This document shows, in pieces, positions 11,274 through 25,562 of a DNA stretch of 64,000 nt. Where the stretch lies: positions 62,001 to 126,000 of the forward strand of contig VWRR01000015.1 in assembly GCA_013995675.1 (NCBI GenBank), in the 5' to 3' direction. A program made the translations under genes and the position numbers. Below the pieces are notes generated by a model. The model saw only the letters and a list, made by a program, of their open reading frames with translations, was not told the DNA's origin and ran no database searches. Every line of letters begins with the position of its first letter. Within the stretch, counting starts at the first letter, position 1. The stretch is from Cyanidiococcus yangmingshanensis (taxonomy: Eukaryota > Rhodophyta > Bangiophyceae > Cyanidiales > Cyanidiaceae).

Positions 11274-12667
11274 TTAGGTACGCGAAAAGTTGTATGCACT
11301 TCTGGAGCGTTTCTCCTGGGTCGCGCAAAAGTGCATCGGGTTGTGGGTGTCGTTCCAACCCGAGACGCACGCGAAATCCGAGACATCATCCAATGCGCAG
11401 TCATCGGTCCCGTTCTAATCTGGCACGCTTCCCAGATGCGTCGTGCTATGGAGCCCTTCATCTGGCGGAACGCTTTTCGATAGAGTAGGCGCGGGGAAAG
11501 AGCCATCGTTTTAGTCGATATTGGCTCTAACGTGACTAGTTTTCCGCGAATATCGAAGGGTGTAGCGATTGCACGGAGGAGAGGTGGCGGCGCGATGCAT
11601 ATACGCCCAGTTAATCCTGCTGCTCGCGGTTCTGTCTCATCGATCAGGGACAGGCTTGTTTTCGCAACAAGCGTCGGATCTGAACGTCGAATCGCTTAAT
11701 CCTCAAAGGGTGAGCAGATCGGATTCGAGGAGGCCAGTCTTGCAATGATGATGGTTGCATGTTTGCCCTCCGAGGACCATATCTAGAATGGGCACGCAGT
11801 GAAGAAAAGAAACCTGACCTGCATGAACAACATCTGCCAACAAGCCCTTACCTTCCAGAATCGATGAGATGCTCTCGCAACCGGATCGCACGCGAGAACT
11901 TGTGGAACGGCCATGCTCGCGGAGCAAAATGTTCCGCAAAGATCCGTCGATCGTTTGGTTGCCATGGCTGTCGGAATCACATTTCGAGTAACAGCAAGAC
12001 TTGCTTGTCGAGAACACATTCGTCTGGGCCGAAACATAAATGGACCTGTACATGGATGACGGATCTCTACGAGTGCGAATCACTGCAGCCGCTTGGACAA
12101 GGGCACAGCACCCAAACAGGCGGCAAAGAAAGGGTTCTCTGGTAACCTTGCGCTCGCTTGTGGGCGATTTTGAAGCGCTCGTCTGGGAAAACTTGTACTT
12201 GAGGGCGCAGGACTCTAGTCATGAGCGCAGAGGCGACGCAGGAGTCCGTGCTTGCGCTGGGTCAGGCAGAGTCGTCCATGCACTCTGCTCGAGAACATTC
12301 ATGACGCGATCCAAGATCATCTGCATAGATTGCTGACGCTGCACTCGTTTATACATTGTCACCGACGGTGATGGCGAATGCTCAACTGGATCGAGTTATG
12401 CGCGAATGCCCCCGCCTCACGAGGCGAAGCGATTCTTCACACCATGACTCTACGAGATACGCTTTTGACGAGAGCTAACTTGGATGGGACGCTATGTTCT
12501 TGAACCGAGCTCGACAGCAACAATAAGCGAGTTCGGGAGTTTCATCAGGACTTTTGCAAAATAGTCACGAAGATGCGCGCCTAGCGAACCAGGTTTCGAG
12601 GTGTGATCCGACGGGTGCCTCTCGCCACGCGTGGCGATTCGCAGGAACCGACAGCAAAAACACCTAG
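11274..12667. other. Intergenic, no recognised gene
   Basis: 1.4 kb between converging genes. Frames up to 128 codons (for example 11759-12145 plus, 11703-12083 minus) show no motif or consistent codon pattern. No RNA gene seen. Confidence 0.5.
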
Positions 12668-13829
12668 TTATGCCGACATTCTTGTTCCAGAACTGTGTGA
12701 AGAAACTTCGCTGGTAAACTCGGCCATTTCTTCGGGTAGCGTTGCCTCGAAGCGCGCTGGTAAATGAAAACGTTCTTGCAAATAAAGGGGCAGTTCGAGT
12801 TCGGCAGCGTGGAGCATCATGCGGGAAAATCGGTCGTCCTCATCCGGCAGGGTTGGATAAGTCGCGTCTCCAATGATACCGTGACCGATACCCCATAAGT
12901 GAACGCGCAACTGGTGCCGCCGCCCCGTCTCAGGCCAGAGCTCCACCAACGTTGCTGGCAGATCCCGAAAACTTCCCACCATAATCACGCGACCATACGT
13001 AACGGCTTGGTGAGCTTTTTTCAAAACAGTTCCTGGTAAAGGCTGCAACGACCGGCACGGCTCTAGATGCACGAAACTTTCGTGTTTCAGAGGGTCATCG
13101 CGCAGCGATCTGAAAGATGAGCTGCCTGAGCTGGCAACACCTCTGCCCGCTGAGGCTTCGTTCGAACCGCTGCGCAAGCCGTCTTCCACAACCGTGTATT
13201 CAGCCGCGTCGGCTGGGCGCTTCTCCGGCACGACCTGATCTGGATTCATGTCGCAAGTCGGATCCTGGTTGAGCGTCATTGGCGGCATCAGCCGAATCCG
13301 AAAATCATCCACGTATTCCAAGAGAGGGGCATCCATGATGAAGCGCTGATTCTTTTCATCGAGCCGCAGATGCCCGTGAACGAGAGCGAGATATCGTTTT
13401 CGCACTTGGCGTTTCCGAAACGCAATGTTGAACTGCGCAGTTGGTCTCTTTTGTAGGCCAAGAAGCAGTACACCAGAGGTCGCATAGTCAAGCTGGTGAA
13501 TCATGCGGACCATTGGTGGCGGAAGCGGCAGACGAGCATGTCCAACGCGGTGCCAGCCCGTTGGTCGTACCTGTTCCGCGAGTGCCGAACCAGGGTCGCT
13601 AATCTGTTTCTGAGCGAGTGCCTCTACCGTTATCGGGAAACAGTCACCTGTCCATGCGCATATCTGCTGGTTTGTTGACCACAAGCAGGTGCTCAGACGC
13701 GTAAAGAACTGGGAGCTGACAACAGCGACTGGGGTGCCGTCCTCGCTCTCGACACGTCGGTGTCTGAGGCGTTTCCAATATAGACGCACGCGGTCGCAAA
13801 ACCTGCGTCACAGCGCTAGTGCGCCACAT
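12668..13829 (-). CDS. RluA-family pseudouridine synthase, one +1 shift
   Basis: RluA-type enzymes isomerise uridines in rRNA or tRNA. From the ATG at 13829 a presequence-like head leads to PVLYASEHLLVVNKPADMRMD, the family's N-terminal strand. That frame stops at TGA a codon later (near 13632-13634). The next frame continues immediately with DCFPITVEALAQ and then MIHQLDYATSGVLLLGLQ, which holds the catalytic Asp (codon near 13489), KRYLALVHGHL, VTYGRVIMVG, and the C-terminal block ELWPETGRRHQLRVHLWGIG..IIGDATY. Joining needs one base skipped within the GACAGGTGACTG stretch and leaves no gap in the family alignment (MDGD or MDSD). A ~100-residue Ser/Glu/Asp insertion sits mid-domain. Substrate unknown. 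Confidence 0.88.
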
Positions 13830-14967
13830 GAACCTTCCAGTGCACACCAGTGAGCGAGAGCGCCTCAGAGAAGAATACTTGCGTATCGAGTTTGCGCCAC
13901 GCTGACCCAAGCGATCAGACAGAGGCGCCGTTGCTATCGAATCATTAGCCGACCACGAGAACCGTTCGCCAGCGCCCCCGAAGGACAACGTGCATGGAAC
14001 CGACCACAAAATTCGATGGCCAAACCGCATGCCCTGATGCGAATCCACCAAAAGAAATCCAGTGAGACCATAGGCATCGAGTGCGGAACCGCGCTCGAAT
14101 AGACACCTCATTCATTCGCCGCGCCAGGGCCAATGACCACCTGATAGCGAGATGCCCAAAGAATCCAAGGAGCGATCTCTCCGAGTGGCAAATAGACCAC
14201 ATTCCATCTCGAATGAAACCCCCGTCCACATCTTGGTGATGACAAACTCGAGCCGAAGCGCCAACGGGTGATCCGATGGATGTCTTGAATTCTGTATTCT
14301 TGTGCGTTTCGCAGTGCTCAAACTTGTCAAAGGCAAGCAGGCAGGTAGCCAGCCACGAATCAGAGAGACAACGCCATCGAACCTTGATTCCCTAGACTGG
14401 AATGCTCCTTGTGTCAGTACCAACGACTTGATAACCAATGGAGAAGTTGCAGCTGTGCTAGCCCTATCGAATGCTAACGTCAAGCCTACTTTTTGATCGT
14501 TTCCGAGTGGCCGGCTCTCGCTCCGGATTCGAAATCCATCTCGCTGCAATGCCGCGTCGACATCTCGCGGCGGTTTGGGGAGCACGCACCCGCACCTGAT
14601 CGAATCGAGTCCCAGACCGTTCACGCAAACACGCACCTTGCGTCCATGCGGCCTCATCGATGGCCATCGAGCACGCGGATGGTGATCGCGCTCACCAGTT
14701 CCGTGCACGCACCCATCCGCGCACGGATCCGAGTCCAGCGCTCGTTTCGTGACCGCGCGAGGGGATCGTTTCACGCGACTGGCGATCGCCAGGTAGCGGA
14801 TCGAAGATGCGCGGGAAGCAGTGCTGTTTGCGCGGGAACTGACGGGACGCCGATGCGACCCTGCGTGTGGATGCGTGTACGCACGTAGCTGGATCCCGTC
14901 TTCCGGCACGCTTACGCTACTGCGTAGTTTGTAGACGTGCGTATTGCCCCGAAAAAGAGCTTTGTCA
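13830..14967. other. Intergenic, long unsupported minus-strand frame
   Basis: A 265-codon open frame lies on the minus strand (14112-14909), and another continues toward the RluA gene (to 13830). They are rich in Arg/Ser/Pro and have no recognised domain. I treat them as chance frames in GC-rich DNA. The MCM2 promoter should lie near 14900-14967. Confidence 0.45.
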
Positions 14968-17900
14968 ATGGTTTCGTCTCCTGAGCGCTCTCGCGACTAT
15001 GAACGTCGCAACAGAAGGCAGAATCGTGTGAGGGGACAGTGGTGGTGCAAGCTCATCTGAAGAGGCAGGAACGAGTCGATTGGGCTTTCCGGACGAGAAC
15101 ACCCCCCTCGAGTCGAACATCCCGGATGGGCGCGCTGGCTCGCGCCGCGAAGCTGGAACGCTCCTCTCCGATACATCGCCGGGTTGGAGTCAGATACGAG
15201 GTGCCCTTGACTCTGCTGAAGAGGCAGCGTACGCGAGTGATCTGGAGTCCGAGGACGGAATACGGGCTGGTGAGGCAGACTCGGAGGTCTCCGGCGAGGA
15301 CCTTTTGGAGAATATGGAGCGAGACTATCAACCAGATCCCGAGCGGGATCACTACGAAATTGATCCGGAAGCCGAATATGACTCTGAGGCCCTGGAGCAG
15401 ATGGATGCAGCAGCGCGGCGGCTGGCGGATGCAGCTGTTGATCGGCGTCTGCGTCAGGAGCGCCGTGAGCGCGCCCGACGCCGTGCTAGTCGCACGCGTT
15501 CGCGCCTTGTCGAGATGCTCTATGCGGACTCTGCGGATAGCGGATCGGAGGCGCGCTCCCTTGAGGCCAGCGGACCCGATACATTCGAGACCAGCTCAGA
15601 GCGGTTGCCCCATCCGTCGTCATCCTCACCGATCAGGGGAAGGCGTTCACACGCACTGCCTACGTCGTCCCCGATTTCGACCAGTATTATGCTTGCGGAT
15701 GGGCTGTCGTCCGCTGCAGATCCTTTGGATGACGGCACCGAGGAAAACACCTTTCATCTGGAGGATCATGGCGGCGATATTCGGATGTGGCTCTGTCAAG
15801 AGCGCCCACAACGGGCTCTGCAGCGGCGGTTCATCACCTTCCTTCGGCAGGCGGTTGATGACACGACCGGCAAGGCCATTTATGTGGAGCGTATTAAGCA
15901 CATGTGCGCGGAGAATAGTCAGAGCTTGATTCTGAGCTATCATGATCTCATGACATCTGATCCCTTGCTCGCGGTATGGGTTTCGGAGGCTCCCGCCGAG
16001 GTCCTCCGAGTCTTCGATCAAGCGGCCATGTATTTCCTGCTCAGCCTGTTTCCGCAATATCGCGCAATCCACAGAGAAATCCACGTGCGCATCGCCGACT
16101 TGCCAATCAGCGATCCGCTGCGGGATATCCGGCAGGTGCATCTGAACTGTCTGATTCGCACCTCGGGTGTGATCACAAAGCGCAGCGCTGTATTGCCTCA
16201 GCTCAAACTGGTTAGTTTGATCTGCAGGGCATGCGGCGAATCGTTGGGTCCAACCGCCACCAACACGTTGAATCCGGAAAAGTCCGTAAGACATTGTGCT
16301 AGATGTGGCTCTCGGGGACCATTTGAGATCAATGCACAGCAGACAGTATACGGGAATTATCAGCGGATGCTCGTGCAGGAACCTCCAGGTACTGTTCCGC
16401 CGGGACGTCTGCCACGCTACAAGGAAGTGATATGCACAGGCGACCTCATCGATGCAGCTAGGCCTGGTGACCTTGTCGAGGTGACCGGGATCTACCGCCA
16501 CAGTTTTGATGCGTTTTTGAATTTGCGTAACGGCTTCCCTGTATTCGCGACGGTGATTGAAGCCAATTACATCCGGCGCCTGGATGGTGCTCTCACTGAT
16601 CTTGATGCGCTCACTGACGAGGAAGAGAAACAAATCCAAGCTATTGCCCGTGATCCGCGCCTCACGGAGCGCATCACGGCAACGATTGCACCCTCCATCT
16701 ACGGTCATGAAGACGTGAAGAGAGCGCTGGCACTGGCGCTCTTCGGTGGCCAGGCCAAGGAGATCGGCGAAAAACATCGCACCAGAGGAGATATCAACGT
16801 TCTCATCCTCGGCGATCCTGGTATGGCCAAGTCACAGTTTCTCAAGTTCTTGGAGAAAATCGCGCCGCGTGCCGTCTACACGACAGGTAAGGGTGCATCT
16901 GCTGTTGGCTTGACTGCGGCCGTCCAGCGGGACCCAGTCTCGCGCGAATGGACGCTAGAGGGCGGTGCGCTCGTCCTCGCCGACCAGGGCATATGCCTCA
17001 TTGATGAATTCGACAAGATGAACGATCAGGATCGAACGTCGATTCACGAAGCCATGGAACAACAGAGTATCTCTATCTCCAAAGCTGGCATCGTAACGAC
17101 GCTGCAGGCTCGTTGTTCCGTTGTGGCCGCAGCCAATCCCATCAAAGGCCGGTACGATCCAGCCGTCTCTTTCATGGAGAATGTAGACCTGACGGAACCA
17201 ATTTTATCCCGGTTTGATGTGCTCTGTGTGGTCCGTGATGTTGTGGACTCATCCGCCGACGAGCAGCTCGCAGACTTTGTCGTGCGTTCACACATGCTCG
17301 CGCATCCGTATGGTGCAAGCACGCCACAGACGACGCCCGCCGTGGATCCATCCGATGAGCACGATGGCAGTCACGGGTCGAGAGATCGCAGAGTCCCGAC
17401 GCACGCCTCGGTCAATCAAGGCTCTGGACGGGTGGAGACCTCCCAATACGAGCTTCAAGGGAATCTCAATGCCGTCGGTTCTGGCGAACCTGCATCCGCA
17501 TCGAGGACGATACCAGACGCTTCCCAGTTGCAGGTCGCGCGCGCGACGAGTGACCGTATCGTCGAGCCGCTTCCCCAGGAACTCTTCCGCAAATATGTCG
17601 TCTACGCTCGTCGCCGGGTGAACCCTCGTCTATCGAATATTGACGAGGAGAAAATCGCCCAGCTCTATATCGACCTTCGCCGCGAGTCACTCGCCTGCGG
17701 CGGCATGCCTATCGCACTGCGTCATCTCGAGTCGATCGTTCGCCTCGCCGAGGCACATGCGCGGATGCATCTGCGCTACCAAGTCATCGATGAGGATGTG
17801 AATGCCGCCATTGCTGTCATGCTCGAGTCATTCTTCTCATCTCAGAAGTATTCAGTGATGCGTGGTCTGAAGCGAACCTTTCACAAGTATCTTGCGTTCC

Positions 17901-18235
17901 AGCGCAACGATAACGAGCTGCTTCTGTATCTCCTCAATGGCCTGGTTCGTGAGTATGCGACTGCGGCAACCACCGGCGCTGTGCCCATGCAGCAGCTGTC
18001 TCAAGCTGGGCACGTGACCGAAGCCATTGGTAGCCAGTCAGAGCCCACGTCGCACCAGACGAACTCACAGCAGACGAGTGTTCCCGCAACGATTCGTGTG
18101 GATCTCACCGATTTTGAGAACCGTGCTCAAGCGCTCGGCATCATCAACATTGAGCGCTTTTATACCAGCGATCTCTTCCGCGCTCGTCGTTTTGTGCTCG
18201 ATCGTCGCCACAGGTGTATCCTCAAACATCTCTAA
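14968..18235 (+). CDS. MCM2: MCM2 replicative helicase subunit; 5' end needs a +1 shift
   Basis: MCM2 is part of the MCM2-7 ring that unwinds origins. The main frame (open from 15032) encodes an acidic, serine-rich N-terminus, a C4 zinc finger (CRACG near 382, CARCG near 411, counted from 15080), Walker A GDPGMAKSQ near 578, Walker B CLIDEFDKM near 640, the SRFDVL arginine finger near 710, and a winged-helix end (RFYTSDLFRARRFVLD). It has no ATG before 15314. An in-frame ATG at 14999 is cut off by TGA at 15029. An ATG at 14968 in the preceding frame gives MVSSPERSRDYERRNRRQ, a typical MCM2 N-terminus, and joins the main frame if one base is skipped at GTGAGGGGACAG (15028-15040). The rest is intact. 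It converges on RPB7, 81 bases away. Confidence 0.93.
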
Positions 18236-18316
18236 ATCAATGTCCGTCTGTTCAAAAAATAAACGCAAGATGAACGTACCACCAGTTTCGGTTACGTGAT
18301 ATCACGATCGATATCG

Positions 18317-18841
18317 TCACCCGAGGACGCCCAAATAGTCGGCTCGTAGTGTACCCACAGCGGCGATCTCGGTTGCGTCTCGCCGCATACCAACGATCCG
18401 CAAGCGCACCAGCGTGCCCACCTCTAGACGATCCTCACTACCTTGTACGACCGAGGTAAAGCATTGCTCAGTCTCATCAAACTCCATATCGCTCGGAACG
18501 TTTCGAGCACTCACAAAGACGCTGAGAGGCCCTACAGCAACAAAGACGCCGTGTCGGGTAAGCGACGCGATGACACCATCCAGCACCTCGCCCAGAAACG
18601 GTCGGTACACCAGCGCTTTATATCGCAGCGGAAAGACTGCATGGCCGGTACCAGGAAGGATGCGTCCTGGTGGAAGCGGCCGTTCGACTTGGACCACCGC
18701 GATCAGGTAGCCGTAACGACCCGAGGTGGTCCCTTCCGTGAGCGCCAGCAACCGACCGATAACGTGGTCTCCAAGTTTGGCATGGAAATAACGCGGGTGC
18801 ACTGTAACACTTTTCGTAAGCTCAACTAAGTAAAATGCCAT
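18317..18841 (-). CDS. RPB7: RNA polymerase II subunit RPB7
   Basis: RPB7 forms the stalk of RNA polymerase II with RPB4. The 174-residue protein begins MAFYLVELTKSVTVHPRYF, the RPB7 N-terminal RNP-like strand with its HP.YF signature. It continues with FPLRYKALVYRPFLGEVLDG, the hinge into the OB/S1 domain (VIASLTRHGVFVAVGPLSVFVS), and ends with the VRLRIVGMR strand. Length and order match eukaryotic RPB7. It is intact, with an ATG at 18841. It converges with MCM2. Confidence 0.93.
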   Translation of the reverse strand: MAFYLVELTKSVTVHPRYFHAKLGDHVIGRLLALTEGTTSGRYGYLIAVVQVERPLPPGRILPGTGHAVFPLRYKALVYRPFLGEVLDGVIASLTRHGVFVAVGPLSVFVSARNVPSDMEFDETEQCFTSVVQGSEDRLEVGTLVRLRIVGMRRDATEIAAVGTLRADYLGVLG

Positions 18842-19224
18842 TCCTAGGTAAGGATAAAGGGCATCGTCGACCGCTTACGAGGACGCTGCAGACGGGTCGC
18901 CCAACTGCAGCCAGACTGCCACGACCGCCGCGGCGGAATAAACCATGCGATCGGAGACCTATCGATCACACTCCTCCGTCTGGTTGCGTAGGGTTTGTCG
19001 TTGGAACATTATTTTCCAGTTCATGTTTCGGTCTGTTTGATTCCTTCTGATCAGAGGGTGTTATTGGTAATTTAGCGTGAATCAAACAACGGTTCGAGAA
19101 GAACGCCAAGAAGTCTGGTCGGTAGAGCGCTTTCCAAGCACGAGCACGCGCTCGTCGGGCCCTTCACGAGACGGATCGAGACTTTGTCGAGCTGTACGAG
19201 GCGCTCAAACGACGTACTAGAACC

Positions 19225-19999
19225 ATGTTCGCACTGAACGTGGTTGGTTACAGCCTAACTCGACGTTCGTTCGCAGCCACTTTAGGTCGAGTTGGTGTTT
19301 TGACTGTTCCGTCTGCCCTGCGTAGAACGCGATGCAGCTCGTCGATGAGTGCAGACGCCCATGGTGAGCTGGCTATTGTTCGTGAACAGGTCGCCTATCA
19401 GCGCTATGCTACGGTGCTGTTGCGCACGGTTCGTTACCCGGACGGTCGTAGCGTTACCTATGATATTATTGGTCAACCAGCGGTGCAGTGCGCATCGGTG
19501 CTTGTCTTCCCTTTTGATACCCGCAGTCGAAAATGCTACATGATTCGAGAGTACTGTCCTGGGCCCAATCGAGTGCTGTACGGTTTTCCGGCCGGCATGG
19601 TTGAGGCCAAACACACCTCGATGGAGGCAGCGGCCTTGGCCGAGCTCTCCGAAGAGGCCCACCTCCGTTGCACGGAACTCATTGACTTGAGCGCTCAGGG
19701 GGCAGTCTGGGAGCCGGTATCGTCCAGAGAATCCACCGAGCGATGGTACCAGCGAGGTGCTCCGCGGTTTCGCTGCAGACAAATACTCCCGAAACATCTG
19801 TAAGATGTACTTAGCGTTGGATCCCGAACTGGACAAGAGTCCGGGAAAAATGGATGCCGAGGAGCTGATTGAACAAGTGGGCGCTGTCTCGATCGCGCAG
19901 CTCGAAGCGTGGCTCTGGAATGGCCAGATGACAATGCCCCATATGTTACTAGCGATGTGTGCCCTGAGTCACCTCCGGCGCAGTGGAATGTTGGTCTGA
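19225..19999 (+). CDS. Nudix hydrolase (ADP-sugar/NDP-sugar diphosphatase type), one +1 shift
   Basis: The ATG at 19225 starts a presequence-like head (MFALNVVGYSLTRRSFAATL), which suggests mitochondrial or plastid import. A beta domain follows, then the Nudix box GFPAGMVEAKHTSMEAAALAELSEEAHL (positions ~125-155), which keeps the E..xEE metal ligands in slightly degenerate form. Downstream, the family block LRGFAADKYSRNICKMYLALDPELD is in the next frame, which opens just after 19690. The first frame runs on without similarity to TAA at 19801-19803. A skipped base between about 19692 and 19765, for example in the GGGGG at 19698-19702, restores a continuous protein of ~257 residues. The closest plant comparison I know is the NUDT14 ADP-sugar pyrophosphatase group. 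Confidence 0.8.
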
Positions 20000-20947
20000 T
20001 CGTCGCGAACATGCTACCCGGCCCTCGGAGAGAAACGCACAAACCGAGGGAAGGTATCTGGCATCAAGAAAGCAGACGATTATTTTGAGTAGCTATTGAC
20101 GAGGGACAGAATCTTTGGTGCGAGAGAACGAATCGAGTCTGATGAGGGGCGTATCAGAGAGCCTTGTCGGTAACATGGTCCGTGGCGTCGCAGGAGTGTT
20201 CTCCCGGATCGACGAGAGAGCGTTTCGATCCGCATATAGATATCGGTGTTGCGATCATTGCGAGCTCCATTCCGTGGTGAACCTTGTCATGGGCGCCACA
20301 GGCATCAGCCCGAATGCTGTTTCTGTCCGCAGGGGTCGCTTTTGATCCGCATTGGCCTCATCGGACGCTATCGTCATGGAAAGCACGTGAAGCTCGTGCC
20401 TCCATACGAGTCCATCGGCGTGCGCCCTCGTGCCGGTTGCGTTTGATGTCCTTGTCCCATGAATGCTAGCGATCGTTATTGCGGAGCCTGTGCCAACAGC
20501 ATGGTTGGGTTGCTGCATCGAGATCTTCAGCTCGAGCGGATAGTGGTGATTGCAGGCGACTGGCAACTGTTTATTCGTTCCAACAGGATATACTCTAGTC
20601 ATAAATGCGTTTGCCACGAGGAGCGTGCATGCAACGGCGAACGAAACGACAGGACTCCTTGGGCGAGACCCACAAGTTCCCAGCCGAGTCGCGTAGAGAG
20701 CCTCGTCCGTTTCAGGGCCCCGATTATCTCCGTCCTCGGTCCAAGCTCTGTTCTGAAGACCAAGCGTTATGTCACCGAGCCACGGACCAGGACCAGTCTA
20801 TGGATATGCCTCCCAGCACGTTCAAAGATCGCCCATACGGATCAAGGGCGCGGCTAGGTTCCCTGTCCCTGGCCCATTTTCAATAGGTCCCCTCTCAAGG
20901 CAGATGTGTTTCTGGACAGCGTACCGTCTGGGCGACTGTTGTCACCG
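20000..20947. other. Intergenic, no recognised gene
   Basis: Several 60-130 codon frames overlap on both strands (for example 20459-20857 plus, 20255-20617 minus). Some can be chained by +1 steps, but no motif supports any of them. Confidence 0.45.
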
Positions 20948-21163
20948 TCAGATCTGTCTCACTGGACGAATGATTGGGTTCATCTGATCCATATAACACA
21001 TGAGCCACATCAACCACATGCAATAGCCGGATACAAGCACGGTGAGACGCGCGATAGCACAAGCGTCCCGGTCCTTTCTCCAGAGGGCACTCACGATAAA
21101 CCACGCGAACAAAGTCAAGGCAAGAAAGACGACGGTTCCAGCAGCGATACCACCCCAGGCCAT
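20948..21163 (-). CDS. V-type ATPase membrane subunit e
   Basis: Subunit e is a tiny two-span component of the V-ATPase Vo sector. From the ATG at 21163 the frame gives 71 residues. They comprise a first hydrophobic helix (GTVVFLALTLFAWFIVSALW), a short polar loop, and a second helix ending in the family signature WLMWLMCYMDQMNPIIRP, equivalent to the W.MW...Y..QMNPLI.P end of animal and plant subunit e. Length is exactly that of the family. The same frame stays open for another 205 codons upstream, so a fusion cannot be excluded. Confidence 0.85.
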   Translation of the reverse strand: MAWGGIAAGTVVFLALTLFAWFIVSALWRKDRDACAIARLTVLVSGYCMWLMWLMCYMDQMNPIIRPVRQI

Positions 21164-21778
21164 GGCTGCAAGATGCGCTAGAAAGCCGATCGTTCCGAGA
21201 TAGAAGAGTACAAAGAGACCCTTTCGAAGGAGAATCCAGGAACAGCACGCACGCGCTCGTCCTGTAGCGACACTCCTCACGAGCCCGTCGCTATCCACAG
21301 TAGCCACCAAAGCACTGGTCTGTTGCTGGAGTTGACCCAACTCGTCCGCAAGGGACTCGATCGCACCAGCAACCAGTGACTGCGTCCAACTGAATCGTTT
21401 TCCACGTGTTGGTCTCGCAGCTGGTGCAGTAGGTCGTGAGGCTCCACTTCGAAGTAAAGCAGAGGTCGAAACACCGCTACCAATCCGATCAAGTCGAGCG
21501 CTCAACGACGGCTCTGTGGAGGCTTCTCGCCACGTCTGTTGCTGCCCTGGGGATGGCCCGGCCCAAACACGCCCTTGGTGAGACGGCACCGTCCGCACAC
21601 CCGACTCTGCGTCGTCAACGGGACTCGATCGTAGACGCACAAGTAGCTGAGCACGCCACGCTTGATACGGGTCTTGCAGACTCGTAGATTCTACTGAGTT
21701 TTTACGCCTTCGATGACCCAATCGAGTCAGGTCTCGCATACACAACGCGCGTGGCGACGATGCTGCGCCGCTCCCCAC
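21164..21778 (-). CDS. In-frame upstream extension of V-ATPase e, unassigned
   Basis: This 205-codon stretch runs without a stop into the V-ATPase e coding region. It starts with a polar Ser/Arg-rich part (ATG at 21778), passes a helix SLVAGAIESLADELGQLQQQ, and ends in a hydrophobic segment SWILLRKGLFVLFYLGTIGFL just before the subunit e methionine. A heptad-like helix followed by a tail anchor would suit a small SNARE-like or tail-anchored protein, but no family signature is clear. It may be a real fusion, a separate gene with its own stop lost, or a chance frame. The 407 bases upstream to EBP2 hold nothing I recognise. Confidence 0.4.
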
Positions 21779-22185
21779 CGCCCAGTCTCAGCGCGCTTTC
21801 ACCAAAAGCGTCTATACACTGGTTCCGACACGCTGTGCGAGATCAACCAAAAGCAGCCCAAGAATAGATAACGCTTATTGTGCTGTTCTTGAACGAGCTA
21901 GAACGCAAGGAACACACTCCTAGAAGCGATCACCGAACTGGCTGGAACGAGCCTCTTTCGAAAACGAGCCAACCCGTGGCGGCTCTCGTCGGCGCCGTGG
22001 ACGGGATCCTTCGCGGAACTCGCTGACTGCTTGCGGAGTCTTCACCATCACCAAGACCAAAATTGAGTCAATTCGAGATTCATCTTTCTTATCATTGATT
22101 CGAAACGCCGGAGTACGCGTTATTGATCGAAGGGCACCAGGAACAAACGATTGACGCTGGTCTCTAGGACAAACAGGGCTGCATC

Positions 22186-22936
22186 ATGTCACCGAACCGT
22201 TCTCGCGACGACACGAAGGATGTTTCCGCGGACGACAGCGATGAATGGGAGCTGGAGGCTGCTGCCCTCGGGGTACTGCGCGGGCGCAAGGTCAGTGAGT
22301 TTATCAACGACGCAGCGGGTCTGAGGACAAGCGCTGAAGGCGCTGGAGACACCAGCAGCTGCTCCCTCCAACAACGAGCAGTCACGCTTTGCAGAACAGT
22401 TTCGAGTCACTCTGTCCAGTGCAGAGCAGCCGAACTGGAGCATCGACCTGAACCATGATCAGGATCGGGAGACCTACTTCCGAGCAGTGGCTGCGCTTGG
22501 GGCTTGGCGTGGCTACGAGTGGTGTGCCGTCCACGCGATTCCGACCGAGCGCCCCGAAGACTACTTTGCAGAGATGATCAAGTCGGACGTGCACATGACG
22601 CGTGTCCGCCAATCACTCCTTCAAGAGCGTCAACGTCTCCACGAGATCCAGCGTCTACGATCAGAGGCACTCACGCGACTCGAGGCCAAACGACGCCAAC
22701 GGGAAGCAGCGTTTCGACAACAAGAGTCAAAGCGGACCGGTCTGGCTCAAATAGAGCAGTGGAAACAGGAACAAGGTCTGGATCGTTTCGATCGAAATAG
22801 TCGTGAAAAGCGCTCGCAGCGAACGGCGCATCGTCGACCTCTACGCTCATCAAAGAAGACGTATCGACAGAAGAAGAACCGTCCCGGTAAGCACAGACGA
22901 GAACAGTTGCGTCAAGCTCGACACGCCGGACGTTGA
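22186..22936 (+). CDS. EBP2: rRNA-processing protein EBP2, one +1 shift
   Basis: EBP2 is a nucleolar factor for 27S pre-rRNA processing and 60S assembly. The ATG at 22186 opens an acidic head and leads to KVSEFINDAAGLR, the family's N.v.GL+ motif. The next frame continues QALKALETPAAAPSNNEQSR, FRVTLSSAEQPNWSIDLNHD, YFRAVAALGAWRG and AIPTERPEDYFAEMIKSDVHM, the signature IPT.RP.DYFAEM.K.D.HM, then a long basic coiled coil and a KNRPGKHRRE tail as in EBP2 orthologues. The join falls at GGTCTGAGGACAAGCG (near 22319-22334), where one skipped base gives GLRQALKAL with nothing missing. The first frame ends in TGA at 22456-22458. Confidence 0.93.

Positions 22937-25562
<2,626 letters not shown>

Noticed and set aside
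14112-14909. 265-codon minus-strand frame upstream of RluA
   Set aside because: Arg/Ser/Pro-rich, no domain or homology recalled, and it runs through the likely MCM2 promoter.
15647-16777. 376-codon minus-strand frame inside MCM2, and similar long antisense frames (for example 8941-9645 in LepA, 52151-52999 in the SAMHD1-like gene)
   Set aside because: They are shadows of strongly conserved genes on the other strand, caused by GC-rich third positions.
19105-19170. GGTCGGTAGAGCG resembles a tRNA D-arm
   Set aside because: The matching GCTC on the 5' side and a T-arm downstream are absent.
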